64,000 bases of DNA from Variovorax boronicumulans (GCF_019352895.1 NZ_JAAAFX010000004.1:1385276-1449275), one strand, 5' to 3'; shown: positions 43,496-52,914, numbered from the stretch's first letter. A program made the numbers and translations. Notes: generated by a model from the sequence alone, not told the origin.

Positions 43496-44854
43496 ATGCG
43501 CACATTCGACTTCGATCTCTTCGTCATCGGCGGCGGCAGCGGGGGCGTGCGCGCCGCCCGCATGGCCGCGCAGACCGGTGCCCGCGTCGGCCTGGCCGAG
43601 GCGGCTGAATTGGGCGGCACCTGCGTCAACGTGGGCTGCATTCCCAAGAAGCTCTACAGCTACGCGGCCGGCTATGCCGAAGCCTTCGCGGAAAGCGCGG
43701 GCTACGGCTGGACGCTGCCCGAGGCGCCGCGCTTCGACTGGGCCCATCTCAAGACGCAGCGCGCCAAGGAGATCGGCCGGCTCAACGGCGTCTATGCCTC
43801 GCTGCTGAAGAATTCGGGCGTCACGCTGGTCACCGGCTGGGCGCAGTTGATCGATGCCCACACGGTGGAGGTCGACGGCCAGCGCCGCACCGCCAGGCAC
43901 CTGCTGGTGGCCACGGGCGGCACGCCCTTCGTGCCCGACTTCCCGGGGCGCGAACACGCCGTGAGCTCCGACGCGATGTTCGACCTCGACCCCTTCCCGA
44001 AGCGCCTGCTGGTGGTCGGCGGCGGCTACATCGCCTCCGAGTTCGCATCGATCTTCAACGGCCTGGGTTCCCAGGTCACGCAGCTGCATCGCCGCGCGCA
44101 CCTGCTCACGGGCTTCGACGACGACGTGCGGCAGTTCGTCGCCCGCGAGATGGGCAAGGCCGGCGTCGACATCCGGCTCAACAGCGAGGTCGCCTCGATC
44201 ACGCGTGGCGCGCAGGGCCTGACCGTCACGCTCACGCGCGGCCAGCAGATCGAGGCCGACACGGTGCTGTTCGCGACCGGCCGCGTGCCCAACACACAGG
44301 GCCTGGGCCTCGAGGCCGCAGGCGTGAAGCTCGACGACAAGGGCGCCATCGCGGTCGATGCGCACTACCGCAGTTCGGTGTCGTCGATCTACGCGGTGGG
44401 CGACGTGTCGACCAGCGTGCAGCTCACGCCGGTGGCATTGGCCGAGGCGATGGTGGTGGTCGACGCGCTGTTCGGCAAGGGCCAGCGCCGGATGGACTAC
44501 GAGTTCATTCCCACGGCCGTGTTCACGCACCCGAACATCGGCACCTGCGGCTACAGCGAGATCGATGCGCGCGCGAAGTTCGGCGAAGTGACGGTGTTCT
44601 CCAGCGAGTTCAAGTCGCTGCGCCACACGCTGTCGGGCAGCACCGAGCGCACCTTCATGAAGCTGGTGGTCGACAAGAAGAGCGACCGCGTGGTCGGCCT
44701 GCACATGGTGGGTGCCGATGCGGGCGAAGTGGTGCAGGGCTTCGCGGTGGCGATGCGCGCGGGCGCGACCAAGGCGCTGTTCGACAGCACGATCGGCATC
44801 CACCCGACCGCTGCGGAAGAGTTCGTGACGATGCGCGAACCCATGCCTGGCTGA
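43496..44854 (+). CDS. gor: Glutathione-disulfide reductase
   Basis: 452 residues of pyridine-nucleotide-disulphide oxidoreductase. The redox-active disulphide is GGTCVNVGCIPKK, the FAD site VIGGGSGGVRAAR, the NADPH site VVGGGYIASEFASIFNGLG, and the C-terminal active-site base HPTAAEEFVTM is present. The combination with NADPH-type residues (LHRRAHLL) points to glutathione rather than lipoamide. AAGGAG lies five bases before ATG 43496. Cytosolic thiol homeostasis; a single transcription unit. Confidence 0.94.
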   Translation: MRTFDFDLFVIGGGSGGVRAARMAAQTGARVGLAEAAELGGTCVNVGCIPKKLYSYAAGYAEAFAESAGYGWTLPEAPRFDWAHLKTQRAKEIGRLNGVYASLLKNSGVTLVTGWAQLIDAHTVEVDGQRRTARHLLVATGGTPFVPDFPGREHAVSSDAMFDLDPFPKRLLVVGGGYIASEFASIFNGLGSQVTQLHRRAHLLTGFDDDVRQFVAREMGKAGVDIRLNSEVASITRGAQGLTVTLTRGQQIEADTVLFATGRVPNTQGLGLEAAGVKLDDKGAIAVDAHYRSSVSSIYAVGDVSTSVQLTPVALAEAMVVVDALFGKGQRRMDYEFIPTAVFTHPNIGTCGYSEIDARAKFGEVTVFSSEFKSLRHTLSGSTERTFMKLVVDKKSDRVVGLHMVGADAGEVVQGFAVAMRAGATKALFDSTIGIHPTAAEEFVTMREPMPG

Positions 44855-44888
44855 TCGGCTCGCCTCGAGGGCTCGCCCCAAGAGCCGG

Positions 44889-45791
44889 TCAGCGAGCTTC
44901 GTGTTTTTCTTCGAGCAGCTTCACCAGCACGAACAGCACGCGGTTCGCGGGCGTGGGGACGCCCAGCGCCTCGCCGCGCCGCACGATCAGGCCGTTGAGG
45001 TGGTCGATCTCGCTGCGCTTGCCGCGTGCCAGGTCCTGTGCGGTCGATGAATATTGCGAGGGCATGGTCTGCGCGATGGCGCGCACGGCGGCGGCCGTGT
45101 CGCCGACCACCTCGATGCCTTCGGCCTTGGCCACCGCCAGGCATTCGGCCACCACGTCGCGCAGCACCTCGGTCACGCCCGCGCCCTGCGCCAGCACACC
45201 GTAGGGCCGTTGCGTGATGGCCGACAGGGCGTTGTAGGCGCAGTTCAGGATCAGCTTGGCCCAGAGCGCGCCGCGCACGTTGTCGGAGATCTGCGTGGGC
45301 ACGCCCGCGCCGACCAGGTGTCCGGCCACTTCAACGCTGCGTCGCGACGGCGCGATCACCAGCTCGCCGCGTCCGTGGTGCTTCACATGGCCCGGCCCGG
45401 CCATCTCGGTCGCCACGTAGACCACGGCCGCGGCCACCTCGTTCGACGGCAGCACCGCGCGCACGCGTTCGTCGTTGTCCACGCCGTTCTGCAGCGTGAG
45501 CACCAGCGCATCGGGGGCGAGGTGCGGCGCGATCTGCGCGGCGCTCGCTTCGGTGTCGGTGGACTTCACGCAGAACAGCACCAGGTCGGCGCCCTGCACG
45601 GCGCTGGCTTCGGTGCTCGCGTCGAGCCGTACCTGTTCGTCGAAGGCCCGGGTCTCCAACCGGAGGCCCTGGGTCCTGACCGCCTCCACATGCGCGGGCC
45701 GCCCGATCAGCACCACCGCGTGGCCCGCGCGCGCCAGCATGGCGCCGTAGTAGCAACCGACTGCGCCGGCGCCCATGACTGCAACTTTCAT
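44889..45791 (-). CDS. panE: 2-dehydropantoate 2-reductase family protein
   Basis: 300 residues. The NADPH-binding start VAVMGAGAVGCYYGAMLARAG, the mid-region VLFCVKSTDTE and TLQNGVDN, and the catalytic Lys in LWAKLILNCAYNALSAI match ApbA/PanE. It reduces ketopantoate to pantoate in coenzyme A synthesis. Burkholderiales genomes often carry several paralogues in catabolic clusters, so true PanE function is likely but not certain. Single gene, convergent with glutathione reductase with 34 bases between stops and divergent from AMP nucleosidase. Confidence 0.82.
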   Translation of the reverse strand: MKVAVMGAGAVGCYYGAMLARAGHAVVLIGRPAHVEAVRTQGLRLETRAFDEQVRLDASTEASAVQGADLVLFCVKSTDTEASAAQIAPHLAPDALVLTLQNGVDNDERVRAVLPSNEVAAAVVYVATEMAGPGHVKHHGRGELVIAPSRRSVEVAGHLVGAGVPTQISDNVRGALWAKLILNCAYNALSAITQRPYGVLAQGAGVTEVLRDVVAECLAVAKAEGIEVVGDTAAAVRAIAQTMPSQYSSTAQDLARGKRSEIDHLNGLIVRRGEALGVPTPANRVLFVLVKLLEEKHEAR

Positions 45792-45897
45792 CGCTTCGAT
45801 TCCTTGGTTGTTCTCTAGACGCAGGGTAGCGAAAAGATGCTACGCCATGCATCGGCATGTGCCCTGTCGGGGTGCATCGCACGTCCGGGTGGCCGGG

Positions 45898-45915
45898 CGG
45901 CATTGCACAATGCCG
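45898..45915 (+). promoter_or_regulatory. Perfect hairpin immediately before the AMP nucleosidase start
   Basis: CGGCATTG and CAATGCCG are perfect 8-base arms around CA (effectively a 7-bp stem with a GCAC loop). The stem ends two bases before ATG 45918, and no Shine-Dalgarno sequence is present. It could be an operator or an RNA element limiting translation. Confidence 0.5.
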
Positions 45916-45917
45916 TC

Positions 45918-47402
45918 ATGCCCTACATGCCTCCCTTCGTCGCTCCCGCCCGCTTCACCGACGCCGCCGCGGCGCTGGCGCAAGTGCAGATGATCTACCA
46001 ACAGGCGCTGTCCCACCTGCGCGACTCGATGCTGCGCTTCGTGGCCGGCGAAACCATGCCCGGCCGGGTGCGCGCCTGCTATCCCTTCGTGCGGGTCCAC
46101 ACCCACACCGTGTCGCGCCAGAGTCCGCCCACCACGGCCGGCCTGAGCTACGGCTTCGTGGCCGGCCCCGGCCGCTACGAGACCACGCTGACGCGGCCCG
46201 ACCTGTTCCACCGCTACTACCTCGAGCAGTTCCGGCTGCTGCTGGAAAACCATGGCGTCGAACTCGAGGTCGGCACCGCCACGCAGCCGATCCCGATCCA
46301 TTTCTCCTTCGCCGAGAACGACCACATCGAAGGCACGATGACCGCCGAGCGGCGCGCGCTGATGCGCGACGTGTTCGACCTGCCCGACCTGGCCGCCATG
46401 GACGACGGCATCGCCAATGGCACCTACGAAGCCAAGCCGGGCGAGCCGGAGCCGCTGGCGCTGTTCACCGGCGCGCGCGTCGACTACTCGCTGCACCGGC
46501 TGCGCCACTACACCGGCACCGCGCCCGAGTGGTTCCAGAACTTCGTGCTGTTCACCAACTACCAGTTCTACATCGACGAATTCGTGGCGCTCGGGCACAA
46601 GGAGATGGCCGACCCCGACAGCCCCTACGTCGCGTTCATCGAGCCGGGCAACGTGACCCACTACCGCAGCGGCTACGACGGCCCCGAGGGCGGCATGGCG
46701 CCGCCGCGGCTGCCGCAGATGCCGGCCTACCACCTGGTGCGCGAGGACCGCACCGGCATCACGATGGTCAACATCGGCGTCGGCCCGTCCAACGCCAAGA
46801 CCATCACCGACCACATCGCGGTGCTGCGCCCGCACGCCTGGATGATGCTGGGCCACTGCGCGGGCCTGCGCAACAGCCAGCAGCTGGGCGACTACGTGCT
46901 GGCCCACGCCTATGTGCGCGAGGACCATGTGCTCGACGAGGAGCTGCCGCTGTGGGTGCCGATCCCGGCGCTGGCCGAGATCCAGCTGGCGCTGGAAAAG
47001 GCCGTGGCCGACGTCACGCAGCTCGACGGCCCGGCCCTGAAGACCATCATGCGCACCGGCACCGTGGCCAGCACCGACAACCGCAACTGGGAGCTGCTGC
47101 CCCAGAACGAGCCGCAGCGCCGCTTCAGCCAGAGCCGCGCGGTGGCGCTGGACATGGAGAGCGCGACCATCGCGGCCAACGGCTTCCGCTTCCGCGTGCC
47201 CTACGGCACCCTGCTGTGCGTGAGCGACAAGCCGCTGCACGGCGAGATCAAGCTGCCGGGCATGGCCAACCACTTCTACCGCGAACGCGTGGAACAGCAC
47301 CTGCGCATCGGCATGAAGGCCATCGAGATCCTGCGCGCCGAAGGCTCGAGCCGGCTGCACAGCCGCAAGCTGCGCAGCTTTGCCGAGGTCGCGTTCCAGT
47401 AA
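45918..47402 (+). CDS. amn: AMP nucleosidase
   Basis: A 494-residue enzyme that hydrolyses AMP to adenine and ribose-5-phosphate, so it adjusts purine pools. Length is close to E. coli Amn (484). The N-terminal Amn-specific domain includes YPFVRVHTHTV and LSYGFVAGPGRYETTLTRPDLF; the C-terminal phosphorylase-fold domain has VNIGVGPSNAKTITDH, GHCAGLRNSQQLGDYVLA and ALDMESATIAANGF with the catalytic/ribose Glu. ATG 45918 begins MPYMPPF; an earlier ATG at 45837 would add an unconvincing extension. A hairpin directly abuts the start and another follows the stop. Confidence 0.92.
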   Translation: MPYMPPFVAPARFTDAAAALAQVQMIYQQALSHLRDSMLRFVAGETMPGRVRACYPFVRVHTHTVSRQSPPTTAGLSYGFVAGPGRYETTLTRPDLFHRYYLEQFRLLLENHGVELEVGTATQPIPIHFSFAENDHIEGTMTAERRALMRDVFDLPDLAAMDDGIANGTYEAKPGEPEPLALFTGARVDYSLHRLRHYTGTAPEWFQNFVLFTNYQFYIDEFVALGHKEMADPDSPYVAFIEPGNVTHYRSGYDGPEGGMAPPRLPQMPAYHLVREDRTGITMVNIGVGPSNAKTITDHIAVLRPHAWMMLGHCAGLRNSQQLGDYVLAHAYVREDHVLDEELPLWVPIPALAEIQLALEKAVADVTQLDGPALKTIMRTGTVASTDNRNWELLPQNEPQRRFSQSRAVALDMESATIAANGFRFRVPYGTLLCVSDKPLHGEIKLPGMANHFYRERVEQHLRIGMKAIEILRAEGSSRLHSRKLRSFAEVAFQ

Positions 47403-47406
47403 GCCG

Positions 47407-47429
47407 GACGGCGCCAGCCCAGCGCCGTC
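47407..47429 (+). terminator. Stem-loop after amn
   Basis: GACGGCGC and GCGCCGTC form a perfect 8-bp stem with a 7-base loop, starting five bases after the amn stop. There is no U-run, so intrinsic termination would be weak. Confidence 0.4.
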
Positions 47430-47593
47430 AAGGCGGAGGGCGCATGAGATATGTCTTTTGACATGCCAGCGTGCGTTATCGTGCTCGAAAATAGAACGGT
47501 GATGCCGACCGCATCACGCCTATCATGGCCCCGAAAGTACTGCCGCGCAGCGATGTCGGGATCCTCCCCACATTTCCTCACAGGCCAGTCCCA

Positions 47594-48157
47594 GTGCCTA
47601 CCGACATCCTCGAAGCCCTGCGAGCGGCCACCGGCCCTCTTCATTCCGAAGTCGACCAATGCCTGCCGCTGGCGCGCCCCCTGCCCAGCCTGGCGGACTA
47701 CCGCGCCCACCTGCGGCTGCTCGACGCCTGGATGCACCGGCTCTCCGCCTTTGAACCCGGGCCGCCGCCGCTGGAGGCGCACCGTCGACAGCTCGCGGAC
47801 GACCTGCGCCTGTGCGACGCGCTGCTGCCCGCCGAACCCTCGCCGCACGAGACCGACGCCGCCCCCCGGAGCCTGCACCGCGACGCCGCCTTCCTCTGGG
47901 GCATCGCCTACGTACTCGAAGGCTCACGCCTGGGCGGCCGGGTGCTCTACCGCCAATTGGCCGAGCGCCTGGCACCGCATCCGCTGAACTACCTGCAGGG
48001 CGCGGGCGAACAGACCGGCGCGCGCTGGAAGGCCTTCATCGCCGAGCTGCGCGGGCAGCCCTTCGCGCCCGATGCGGTGCGCAGCGCCTGCGACGGCGCC
48101 GTGCATGCCTTCGAGCTGCTGCTGCAATGCCATCGCCGCGCGGAGGCCTGCGCGTGA
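47594..48157 (+). CDS. bphO: Biliverdin-producing haem oxygenase
   Basis: 187 residues from GTG 47594 (an ATG at 47525 would add 23 residues). The proximal haem ligand is H17 in GPLHSEVD, and the distal-helix glycine motif is YVLEGSRLGGRVL, both typical of bacterial haem oxygenases. It opens haem to biliverdin, CO and iron. Its stop overlaps the bacteriophytochrome start by four bases (GTGA), which shows that its product is the chromophore for that photoreceptor. Neither start has a strong ribosome site. Confidence 0.9.
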   Translation: MPTDILEALRAATGPLHSEVDQCLPLARPLPSLADYRAHLRLLDAWMHRLSAFEPGPPPLEAHRRQLADDLRLCDALLPAEPSPHETDAAPRSLHRDAAFLWGIAYVLEGSRLGGRVLYRQLAERLAPHPLNYLQGAGEQTGARWKAFIAELRGQPFAPDAVRSACDGAVHAFELLLQCHRRAEACA

Positions 48158-50358
48158 ACGCCGACCTGCCGATCAACCTCGACAACTGCGCGCGTGAGCC
48201 GATCCACATCCCGGGGCTGATTCAGTCACATGGCGCGTTGCTGGCCTTCTCGACCGGTCGGGTTGCAGTCCACGTCAGCGCCAATGCCGCCGAGTTGCTC
48301 GGGCCGACGGCGCCGGTGGCCGGCGAGATCCTGTCGCCGCCGCACCACTTCGCAGGCGATGCCGACGTGCACGCCGCCATCGACGATCTGCTGGCCCTGC
48401 CCGCCGACGGCCTGCCCACCAGTTCCGAGGTGCGCGTGAACGGCCAGGTGTTCGACCTGGTGGTGCACGGTTCAGGCGGCCTGGTCATCGCCGAGTTCGA
48501 ACTCCGCCCGGTCAAGCCCGATGTGATGGCCGACTTCGCACTCAAGGCGCACCGGGCCATGGAACGCATCAAGCGCCAGAACTCGGTCGCCGACCTGATG
48601 GCCTTCGCCGTGCGCGCGGTGCGACAGCTCACCGGCTTCGACCGCGTGATGGCCTACCGCTTCCGGCACGACGACAGCGGCGACGTGGTGGCCGAAGACC
48701 GCATCGCGTCGCTCGAGCCTTTCCTCGGGCGGCGCTACCCGGCGAGCGACATCCCGGCGCAGGCGCGGCGACTCTACGTCGTCAACACGCTGCGCCTGAT
48801 CGCCGACGTGCATGCGGCACCGGTGCCGGTGCCACCGGCGCCCGGCGTGGTCGAGGCGCTCGACATGAGCCACTGCGTGCTGCGCAGCGTGTCGCCGATC
48901 CACATCGAGTACCTGCAGAACATGGGCGTCGGCGCGTCGATGAGCATCTCGATCGTGGTCAACGGCCAGCTCTGGGGCATGCTGGCCTGCCATCACATGG
49001 CGCCGCTGCAGGTTCCGTACTCGGTGCGCATGGCCTGCGACGTGCTCGCGCAGATCCTGGCGGCCAATGTGCAGAGCCTGATGGCGCGCGACCATGCCCG
49101 CCGCAGCGCCGAGGCGGCCGACCTGCGCACGCGCCTGATCGAAGCCGCGCTGCATTCCGACGACACCGCCACCGCCCTGGCGGCGATGGCGCCGGACCTG
49201 GCCGTCGCCTTCCAGGCCCACGCCGTGCTGATCGCCGAGGAATCGAAGCTGCACATCGAGGGCGAGGTGCCGCACGAGTTCGCGGTGCAACTGATGCATT
49301 GGCTCGACGCGGCGCAAACGCCGGTCGGCCAGATGCTGGCGACGCCGTCGCTGCGGCAGCTGGCCCCGGCGCTGGCCGATGCCGCTGGCGTGTGGTGCGG
49401 CATGCTCGCGCTGTCCTTCGACCCTGCCGCCCACGGCTGGCTGGTGCTGCTGCGCAAGGAGCAGCCCGAGACCATCCAGTGGGGCGGCCACCCCGAGAAG
49501 ACCTACCGGATCGGCCCGCTCGGCCCGCGCCTGACGCCGCGGGGCTCCTTCGACGTCTGGCGCGAGACGGTGCGCGACACCTCGGTGCCCTGGGACGCCG
49601 ACGACATGGCCTTCGGTCGCCGCCTGCTCGACGAACTGCTGCGCGCGCGCTCGGCCCGGATGGCGGAGGTGGCGCGCGGACGCGCAGAGTTGATGGCGAT
49701 GCTGGGGCACGATCTGCGCGATCCCCTGCAGTCGATCGCGATGGCCGCGCGGCTGCTCGGCAAGGAGGCCGAGGCCCACGGCAGCTCGGGCTCGGGTGGC
49801 CGCATGGGACAGCGCATCCAGGCCTCGAGCACGCGCATGGCGCGCATGATCTCGCAGGTGCTCGACATGTCGCGACTGCAGACCGGCGGCGGCCTGGACA
49901 TTCATCGGACCGAGGTCGACCTCACCGAACTGCTCGACGATCTGCTCGACGAGATGCGCACCGCGCATCCCGGCGTGCAGCTGATCCGGGAAGCGCCGCA
50001 CACGCTGCTGGCACAGGTCGATGGCGACCGCATGGCGCAGGTCTTCAGCAACCTGATCAGCAACGCGCGCCAGCACGGCGCGCCGGGCGAATCGATCATC
50101 GTGCAGCTGAGCCACGAAGCGGGCCAGGCGACGCTCGACGTCAGCAACGTCAGCCCGCCGATCGCGCCCGAGGTGGCGTCGCAGCTGTTCAATGCCTTCA
50201 AGCGGCGCGAGCACCACAACCCGCGCAACCGCAACGGCCTGGGGCTGGGGCTGTACATCGCGCAGGCGGTCGTGCGCGCCCACGGCGGCCAGATCGGCTA
50301 CGCTCATGCCGAGCCCTTCGTCGTGTTCAGCGTGCGTTTTCCGCTGGCCCCGGCCTGA
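48154..50358 (+). CDS. bphP: Bacteriophytochrome sensor histidine kinase
   Basis: 734 residues, GTG start. C12 in INLDNCAREP is the biliverdin-attachment Cys at the same place as in Pseudomonas BphP. PAS (about 15-115), GAF (135-310, with YPASDIP and the chromophore His in DMSHCVLRSVSPIHIEY), PHY (325-500, tongue PRGSF), HisKA (H519 in LGHDLRDPL) and HATPase (NLISNARQHG, NGLGLGLYIAQ) follow in order. It is a complete red/far-red light kinase. No response regulator lies beside it; the next gene is a SUI1-type factor, so its partner must be encoded elsewhere. Confidence 0.95.
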   Translation: MNADLPINLDNCAREPIHIPGLIQSHGALLAFSTGRVAVHVSANAAELLGPTAPVAGEILSPPHHFAGDADVHAAIDDLLALPADGLPTSSEVRVNGQVFDLVVHGSGGLVIAEFELRPVKPDVMADFALKAHRAMERIKRQNSVADLMAFAVRAVRQLTGFDRVMAYRFRHDDSGDVVAEDRIASLEPFLGRRYPASDIPAQARRLYVVNTLRLIADVHAAPVPVPPAPGVVEALDMSHCVLRSVSPIHIEYLQNMGVGASMSISIVVNGQLWGMLACHHMAPLQVPYSVRMACDVLAQILAANVQSLMARDHARRSAEAADLRTRLIEAALHSDDTATALAAMAPDLAVAFQAHAVLIAEESKLHIEGEVPHEFAVQLMHWLDAAQTPVGQMLATPSLRQLAPALADAAGVWCGMLALSFDPAAHGWLVLLRKEQPETIQWGGHPEKTYRIGPLGPRLTPRGSFDVWRETVRDTSVPWDADDMAFGRRLLDELLRARSARMAEVARGRAELMAMLGHDLRDPLQSIAMAARLLGKEAEAHGSSGSGGRMGQRIQASSTRMARMISQVLDMSRLQTGGGLDIHRTEVDLTELLDDLLDEMRTAHPGVQLIREAPHTLLAQVDGDRMAQVFSNLISNARQHGAPGESIIVQLSHEAGQATLDVSNVSPPIAPEVASQLFNAFKRREHHNPRNRNGLGLGLYIAQAVVRAHGGQIGYAHAEPFVVFSVRFPLAPA

Positions 50359-50388
50359 GCCTTTCCCCCCTTCTTTCGACGATCGACG

Positions 50389-50754
50389 ATGAACAGCAGC
50401 ACCCCAGGCAGCCGCCTGGTCTATTCCACCGACACGGGCCGCGTGTGCCACGATTGCGCCAAGCCGATGACGGCCTGCGTCTGCAAGGCCTTGCGCAAGG
50501 CCGTGCCGGCCGGCGACGGCATCGTGCGGGTGTCGCACGAAACCAAGGGCCGCAAGGGCAAGGGCGTGACGCTGGTGCGCGGCGCGCCCCTCGATGCCGA
50601 GGCCCTGACCGCGCTCGGCAAGCAGCTCAAGGCCAATTGCGGCTCGGGCGGCACGGTGAAGGACGGCGTGATCGAGATCCAGGGCGACCACCGCGAGACC
50701 GTGATCGCCGCGCTGCAGAAGAAGGGCATGACGGTCAAGCGCGCGGGCGGCTGA
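50389..50754 (+). CDS. SUI1/eIF1-like translation factor (YciH family)
   Basis: A 121-residue protein with the SUI1 fold: VRVSHETKGRKGKGVTLVRGAPLDAEALTALGKQLKANCGSGGTVKDGVIEIQGDHRETVIAALQKKGM. The N-terminal CHDCAKPMTACVCK holds four cysteines that could bind zinc, as seen in several YciH-type proteins. It may influence start-codon fidelity or stress translation. It follows bphP by 30 bases and may be read through from it, but no functional tie is evident. Confidence 0.9.
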   Translation: MNSSTPGSRLVYSTDTGRVCHDCAKPMTACVCKALRKAVPAGDGIVRVSHETKGRKGKGVTLVRGAPLDAEALTALGKQLKANCGSGGTVKDGVIEIQGDHRETVIAALQKKGMTVKRAGG

Positions 50755-50770
50755 TGCAGCGCCCTTCGCT

Positions 50771-50799
50771 CTGACGCGCAGCCCTGTTGATGCTAGTAT
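50771..50799 (+). promoter_or_regulatory. Predicted vapBC promoter with extended -10
   Basis: CTGACG, 17-base spacing, TAGTAT preceded by TGC, giving an extended -10 (TGnTAGTAT). The -35 matches TTGACA in four of six positions. The predicted start near 50806 falls inside the inverted repeat. Confidence 0.5.
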
Positions 50800-50818
50800 T
50801 GATGCGATATAGCATCAA
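50787..50818. promoter_or_regulatory. vapBC operator: 9-bp inverted repeat
   Basis: TTGATGCTA (50787-50795) and TAGCATCAA (50810-50818) are perfect inverted arms around a 14-base spacer. A third TTGATGC (50799-50805) lies in the spacer as a direct repeat. The site overlaps the predicted -10 and start of vapB, as expected for conditional self-repression by a VapBC complex. Confidence 0.7.
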
Positions 50819-50831
50819 AAAAGGAGCCGTC

Positions 50832-51038
50832 ATGCGCACCACCGTCACCATTGACGACACGCTCTACCAGCAGGCGCTGGAGATGGCCGACCCGAGCATG
50901 GACAAGGCCGACCTGTTCCGCGAGGCGATCCAGACCTTCGTCCGCGTGCAGGCCGCCAGGCGCCTGTCGGCCCTGGGTGGCAAGGCGCGCACGATGCCGG
51001 ACATTCCGCGCCGCCGCGAGGAGCCTGCCACGCGATGA
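50832..51038 (+). CDS. vapB: VapB-type antitoxin
   Basis: 68 residues, with a ribbon-helix-helix start [37 protein letters not shown] typical of VapB antitoxins of the AHA/type II group. The C-terminus is basic and Pro-rich, likely disordered until it binds toxin. ATG 50832 has AAGGAG about six bases upstream; an upstream frame extension is not used. Its stop overlaps the toxin start (ATGA). It should neutralise VapC and repress the operon through the inverted repeat. Confidence 0.9.
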   Translation: MRTTVTIDDTLYQQALEMADPSMDKADLFREAIQTFVRVQAARRLSALGGKARTMPDIPRRREEPATR

Positions 51039-51415
51039 GTGTGCTGGTCGACACCTCCGTCTGGGTGGACCACTTCCGGCATGGCAACGATGCGCTGGTC
51101 GCGCTGATGGCGCTGGATCGGGTGCTGACCCATCCCATGGTCGTGCTGGAGCTGGCCTGCGGCACGCCGCCTGCACCGCGCCGCAGAACGCTCGACGACA
51201 TCGGACTGCTGCGCGCGGCGCGACAGGCCACGCCCGCGGAAGTGCTGGCGTTCGTGGAGCAGGAAAAACTCTATGGCCTCGGCTGTGGCCTGGTGGACCT
51301 GAACCTGCTGGCCTCCACGCTGATCACGCCCGATGCCAGGCTCTGGACACTCGATCGCCGGCTGCGCGACCTGGCCGCGCGCTTCGGCGTGGCCCATTCC
51401 CTGGAACGGCACTGA
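51035..51415 (+). CDS. vapC: VapC-type PIN-domain toxin
   Basis: A 126-residue PIN ribonuclease. The acidic metal site is D6 in [12 protein letters not shown], Glu in VLELACG, Asp in [11 protein letters not shown] and Asp in [11 protein letters not shown]. It would cut tRNA or rRNA when freed from VapB. Overlap with vapB by four bases couples production. All catalytic residues are intact, so the pair is probably active. No mobile-element marks flank it. Confidence 0.92.
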   Translation: MSVLVDTSVWVDHFRHGNDALVALMALDRVLTHPMVVLELACGTPPAPRRRTLDDIGLLRAARQATPAEVLAFVEQEKLYGLGCGLVDLNLLASTLITPDARLWTLDRRLRDLAARFGVAHSLERH

Positions 51416-51430
51416 ACGCCATCCGCCCCA

Positions 51431-51658
51431 ATGAACCCCGAAGACCTGCAACGCCTCGTGACCCTGGAGATGCCCTTCGGCAAGCACAAGGGCATCCTGA
51501 TCGCCGACCTGCCCGGCAACTACCTGACCTGGTTCGCGCGCGAAGGCTTTCCCAAGGGCGAGATCGGCCGGCTGCTGCAGCTGATGCACGAGATCGACCA
51601 CAACGGGCTCAAGCCGCTGCTCGATCCGCTGCGCACCCGCCCCCGCGCTCATCGGTAG
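51431..51658 (+). CDS. DUF3820 family protein
   Basis: 75 residues with the DUF3820 pattern [42 protein letters not shown], a small domain also found at the end of some exonucleases. Function unknown. Its last 10 bases overlap the convergent dadA gene. The gap from vapC is 15 bases, so it may be transcribed with the toxin-antitoxin operon. Confidence 0.85.
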   Translation: MNPEDLQRLVTLEMPFGKHKGILIADLPGNYLTWFAREGFPKGEIGRLLQLMHEIDHNGLKPLLDPLRTRPRAHR

Positions 51659-52914
51659 GCGTCGGCGTAGCGCGCGACCGTCAGGCCGTCGAGGTCGATG
51701 TCGGGCGTGCGGCCCGAGATCACGTCGGCCAGCATGCGGCCGGTGCCGGCCGCCATGGTCCAGCCCAGCGTGCCGTGGCCGGTGGCCAGGAACAGGTTGG
51801 GCCAGCGCGTGGCGCCGACGATGGGCGTGCCGTCGGGCGTCATGGGGCGCAGCCCGCACCAGAACTCGGCGCGCGACACATCGCCGCCCTGCGGGAACAG
51901 GTCGGTCACCACGTGTTCCAGCGTCTGCCGGCGCGCCTCGTGCAGCTTCAGCGTGTAGCCGGCCAGCTCGGCCGTGCCGCCCACGCGGATGCGCTCGCCC
52001 AGGCGCGTGACCGCCACCTTGTGCGTCTCGTCCATCACGGTCGACTCGGGCGCACCGGCCGCGTCGGTGATCGGCACGGTGATCGAGTAGCCCTTGACCG
52101 GGTACACCGGAATGCGCAGGCCCAGGTCTTTGAGCAGCAGCGGCGAATGGCTGCCCAGCGCCACCAGGTAGGCATCGGCGGCGAGCGTGCCGGCGGCGGT
52201 CTGCACGCCGGTGATGGTGCCGCCCGACGATTCGATGCGGCGGATCTGCGTGCCGTAGCGGAACTGCACGCCCAGCCCGGCCGCCAGCGCCGCCAGCCGC
52301 TGCGTGAACTGGAAGCAGTCGCCGGTCTCGTCGCCCGGCAGCAGCAGGCCGCCGACGAACTTCTCGCGCACCGCGGCCAGCGCCGGCTCGTGGCGGATGC
52401 AGCCCTCGCGGTCGAGCAGTTCGAAGGGCACGCCGTCGCGCCGCAGCACCGCGATGTCGGCCGCGGTGCCGTCGAGCTGGGCCTGGGTGCGGAACAGCTG
52501 CAGCGTGCCCTGCATGCGCTGGTCGTACTCGATGCCGGTCTGCGCGCGCAGCTCGCGCAGGCAGTCGCGGCTGTACTCGGCCAGGCGCACCATGCGGCCC
52601 TTGTTGAGGTCGTAGCGCGTGGCGGTGCAGTTGCGCAGCATCGCGAAGCCCCAGCGCACCAGCGCCAGGTCGAGCTGCGGCCGGATCACCAGCGGGCGGT
52701 GGTGCATCAGCAGCCATTTCACGGCCTTGAGCGGCACGCCCGGCCCGGCCCAGGGCGAGGAATAGCCGGGCGAGACCTCGCCGGCATTGCCGTAGCTGGT
52801 CTCCATGCCCGCGGCCGGCTGCCGGTCCACCACCGTGACCTCGTGGCCGGCCAGCGCCAGCTGGTAGGCCGAACTCACGCCGATCACGCCGCTGCCCAGA
52901 ACAAGAACCTTCAT
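51649..52914 (-). CDS. dadA: D-amino-acid dehydrogenase small subunit
   Basis: 421 residues of FAD-dependent D-amino-acid dehydrogenase. [29 protein letters not shown] binds [25 protein letters not shown] and the C-terminal [16 protein letters not shown] and [15 protein letters not shown] are DadA hallmarks. It deaminates D-amino acids, typically D-alanine, passing electrons to the respiratory chain. It is a single gene here, without an adjacent alanine racemase. Confidence 0.92.
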   Translation of the reverse strand: MKVLVLGSGVIGVSSAYQLALAGHEVTVVDRQPAAGMETSYGNAGEVSPGYSSPWAGPGVPLKAVKWLLMHHRPLVIRPQLDLALVRWGFAMLRNCTATRYDLNKGRMVRLAEYSRDCLRELRAQTGIEYDQRMQGTLQLFRTQAQLDGTAADIAVLRRDGVPFELLDREGCIRHEPALAAVREKFVGGLLLPGDETGDCFQFTQRLAALAAGLGVQFRYGTQIRRIESSGGTITGVQTAAGTLAADAYLVALGSHSPLLLKDLGLRIPVYPVKGYSITVPITDAAGAPESTVMDETHKVAVTRLGERIRVGGTAELAGYTLKLHEARRQTLEHVVTDLFPQGGDVSRAEFWCGLRPMTPDGTPIVGATRWPNLFLATGHGTLGWTMAAGTGRMLADVISGRTPDIDLDGLTVARYADAYR

